Shown here piece by piece: positions 63,696 to 64,000 of a DNA stretch of 64,000 bases. Position 1 is the stretch's first letter. The number at the start of each line of letters is the position of its first letter. The position numbers were made by a program, and so were the translations under genes. The stretch comes from VRUE01 sp963745915. Lineage in GTDB: Bacteria > Actinomycetota > Thermoleophilia > Solirubrobacterales > 70-9. The notes beneath the pieces were generated by a model. That model was not told where the DNA came from, searched no databases, and saw nothing but the letters and a program-made list of their open reading frames with translations. The stretch covers positions 310,001-374,000 of the forward strand of contig CAVUZA010000002.1 in assembly GCA_963745915.1 (NCBI GenBank), given 5' to 3'.

Positions 63696-64000
63696 GTGGC
63701 GCGTATCTGGACCTCGATCGCGGTGGGGGCGGCAGCGATGCTGCTGCTCGCCAGACTGCGGCGGGGGCGACGGCGGCGGTCAGGCGGGCGGAGCCTCGAC
63801 CACGGCGACGCGCGGCGGCGAAGGCACCGAGCGGCCCTATCGCGGCGGAGAGCAGAGCATCGAAGACTTCGGCGAAGAGGCGAGCGGCGCCGAGCGCGAC
63901 GCCGTGCTCGCCGCGTTCCACGAGTACTTCGCGGCGCTGGCCGCCGGCGATGCGGCGAGCGCCTGCGAGCACCTCAGCGCCGCCGTACACGAATCGCTGG
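63696..64000 (+). CDS. Partial lipoprotein, cut by the window edge; apparent frameshift at the lipobox
   Basis: The gene starts at GTG 63696 just after a TATAGC -10-like element (63682-63687), so the mRNA may be leaderless. The signal part reads VARIWTSIAVGAAAMLLLA. The expected lipobox LLLASC is broken by one extra base: GCCAGACTGCGG instead of GCCAGCTGCGG. After the correction the mature protein reads CGGGGDGGGQAGGASTTATR and continues into an acidic helical domain (AERDAVLAAFHEYFAALAAG) to the window end. The family is unknown; the region could be a SnoaL/NTF2-like domain. Confidence 0.6.
   Translation, partial: MARIWTSIAVGAAAMLLLARLRRGRRRRSGGRSLDHGDARRRRHRAALSRRRAEHRRLRRRGERRRARRRARRVPRVLRGAGRRRCGERLRAPQRRRTRIA

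Overview
The window is very GC-rich DNA. Its housekeeping gene order (tilS-hpt-ftsH-folP-folB-folK ... coaX-dusB-greA-lysS-clpC, and disA-carD-ispD ... ispF) is a variant of the classic actinobacterial arrangement. It also carries large secreted beta-propeller, RTX-repeat and collagen-like proteins with basic, Cys-containing tails, a type III glutamine synthetase and an F420-type LLM oxidoreductase. I infer a chromosome of a deep-branching actinobacterium of the Thermoleophilia / Solirubrobacterales type; no rRNA is present to confirm this. No tRNA, rRNA or CRISPR array was seen.

Layout. 1-10.9 kb: an acyl-CoA synthetase, isoprenoid genes ispF and ispD, histidinol phosphatase, a DUF389 membrane protein, carD, disA (c-di-AMP synthesis), a drug exporter, a secreted propeller/RTX protein and an aldo/keto reductase. 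10.9-27 kb: clpC, lysS, greA, dusB, coaX, a GST-like protein, a patatin-like lipase, folate genes folK/folB/folP, ftsH, hpt, tilS and a HTH-cyclase. 27-46 kb: P-II/Amt ammonium operon, a nucleoside phosphorylase, a multidomain cell-wall hydrolase, sirtuin, a beta-oxidation fusion enzyme, type III glutamine synthetase, a P450, a VapBC-type pair and rlmN. 46-64 kb: amine oxidase, LLM oxidoreductase, two giant secreted proteins in one operon, a group II intron fragment abutting an IS256-family element, two more secreted proteins, typA/bipA, a cold-shock protein and a truncated lipoprotein gene at the edge.

The most unusual content is a set of short palindromic elements of fixed size. Family A is 50 bp with three copies. 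Family B is 49 bp with three copies and supplies start or stop codons to its neighbours. Family C is about 115 bp with two copies whose stems co-vary around a nearly invariant internal loop. Single palindromes of 47 bp and 46 bp lie in frame inside ispD and inside a nucleoside phosphorylase gene. This looks like a spreading palindromic-repeat system, comparable in idea to REP/BIME or Rickettsia palindromic elements, but with sequences I do not recognise.

A caution: six genes (patatin, ftsH, the cyclase, the cell-wall hydrolase, the IS256 transposase and the terminal lipoprotein) each need exactly one inserted or deleted base to restore a normal family protein. Uncorrected assembly indels are the simplest explanation, so the apparent gene fusions and breaks should be read with that in mind.
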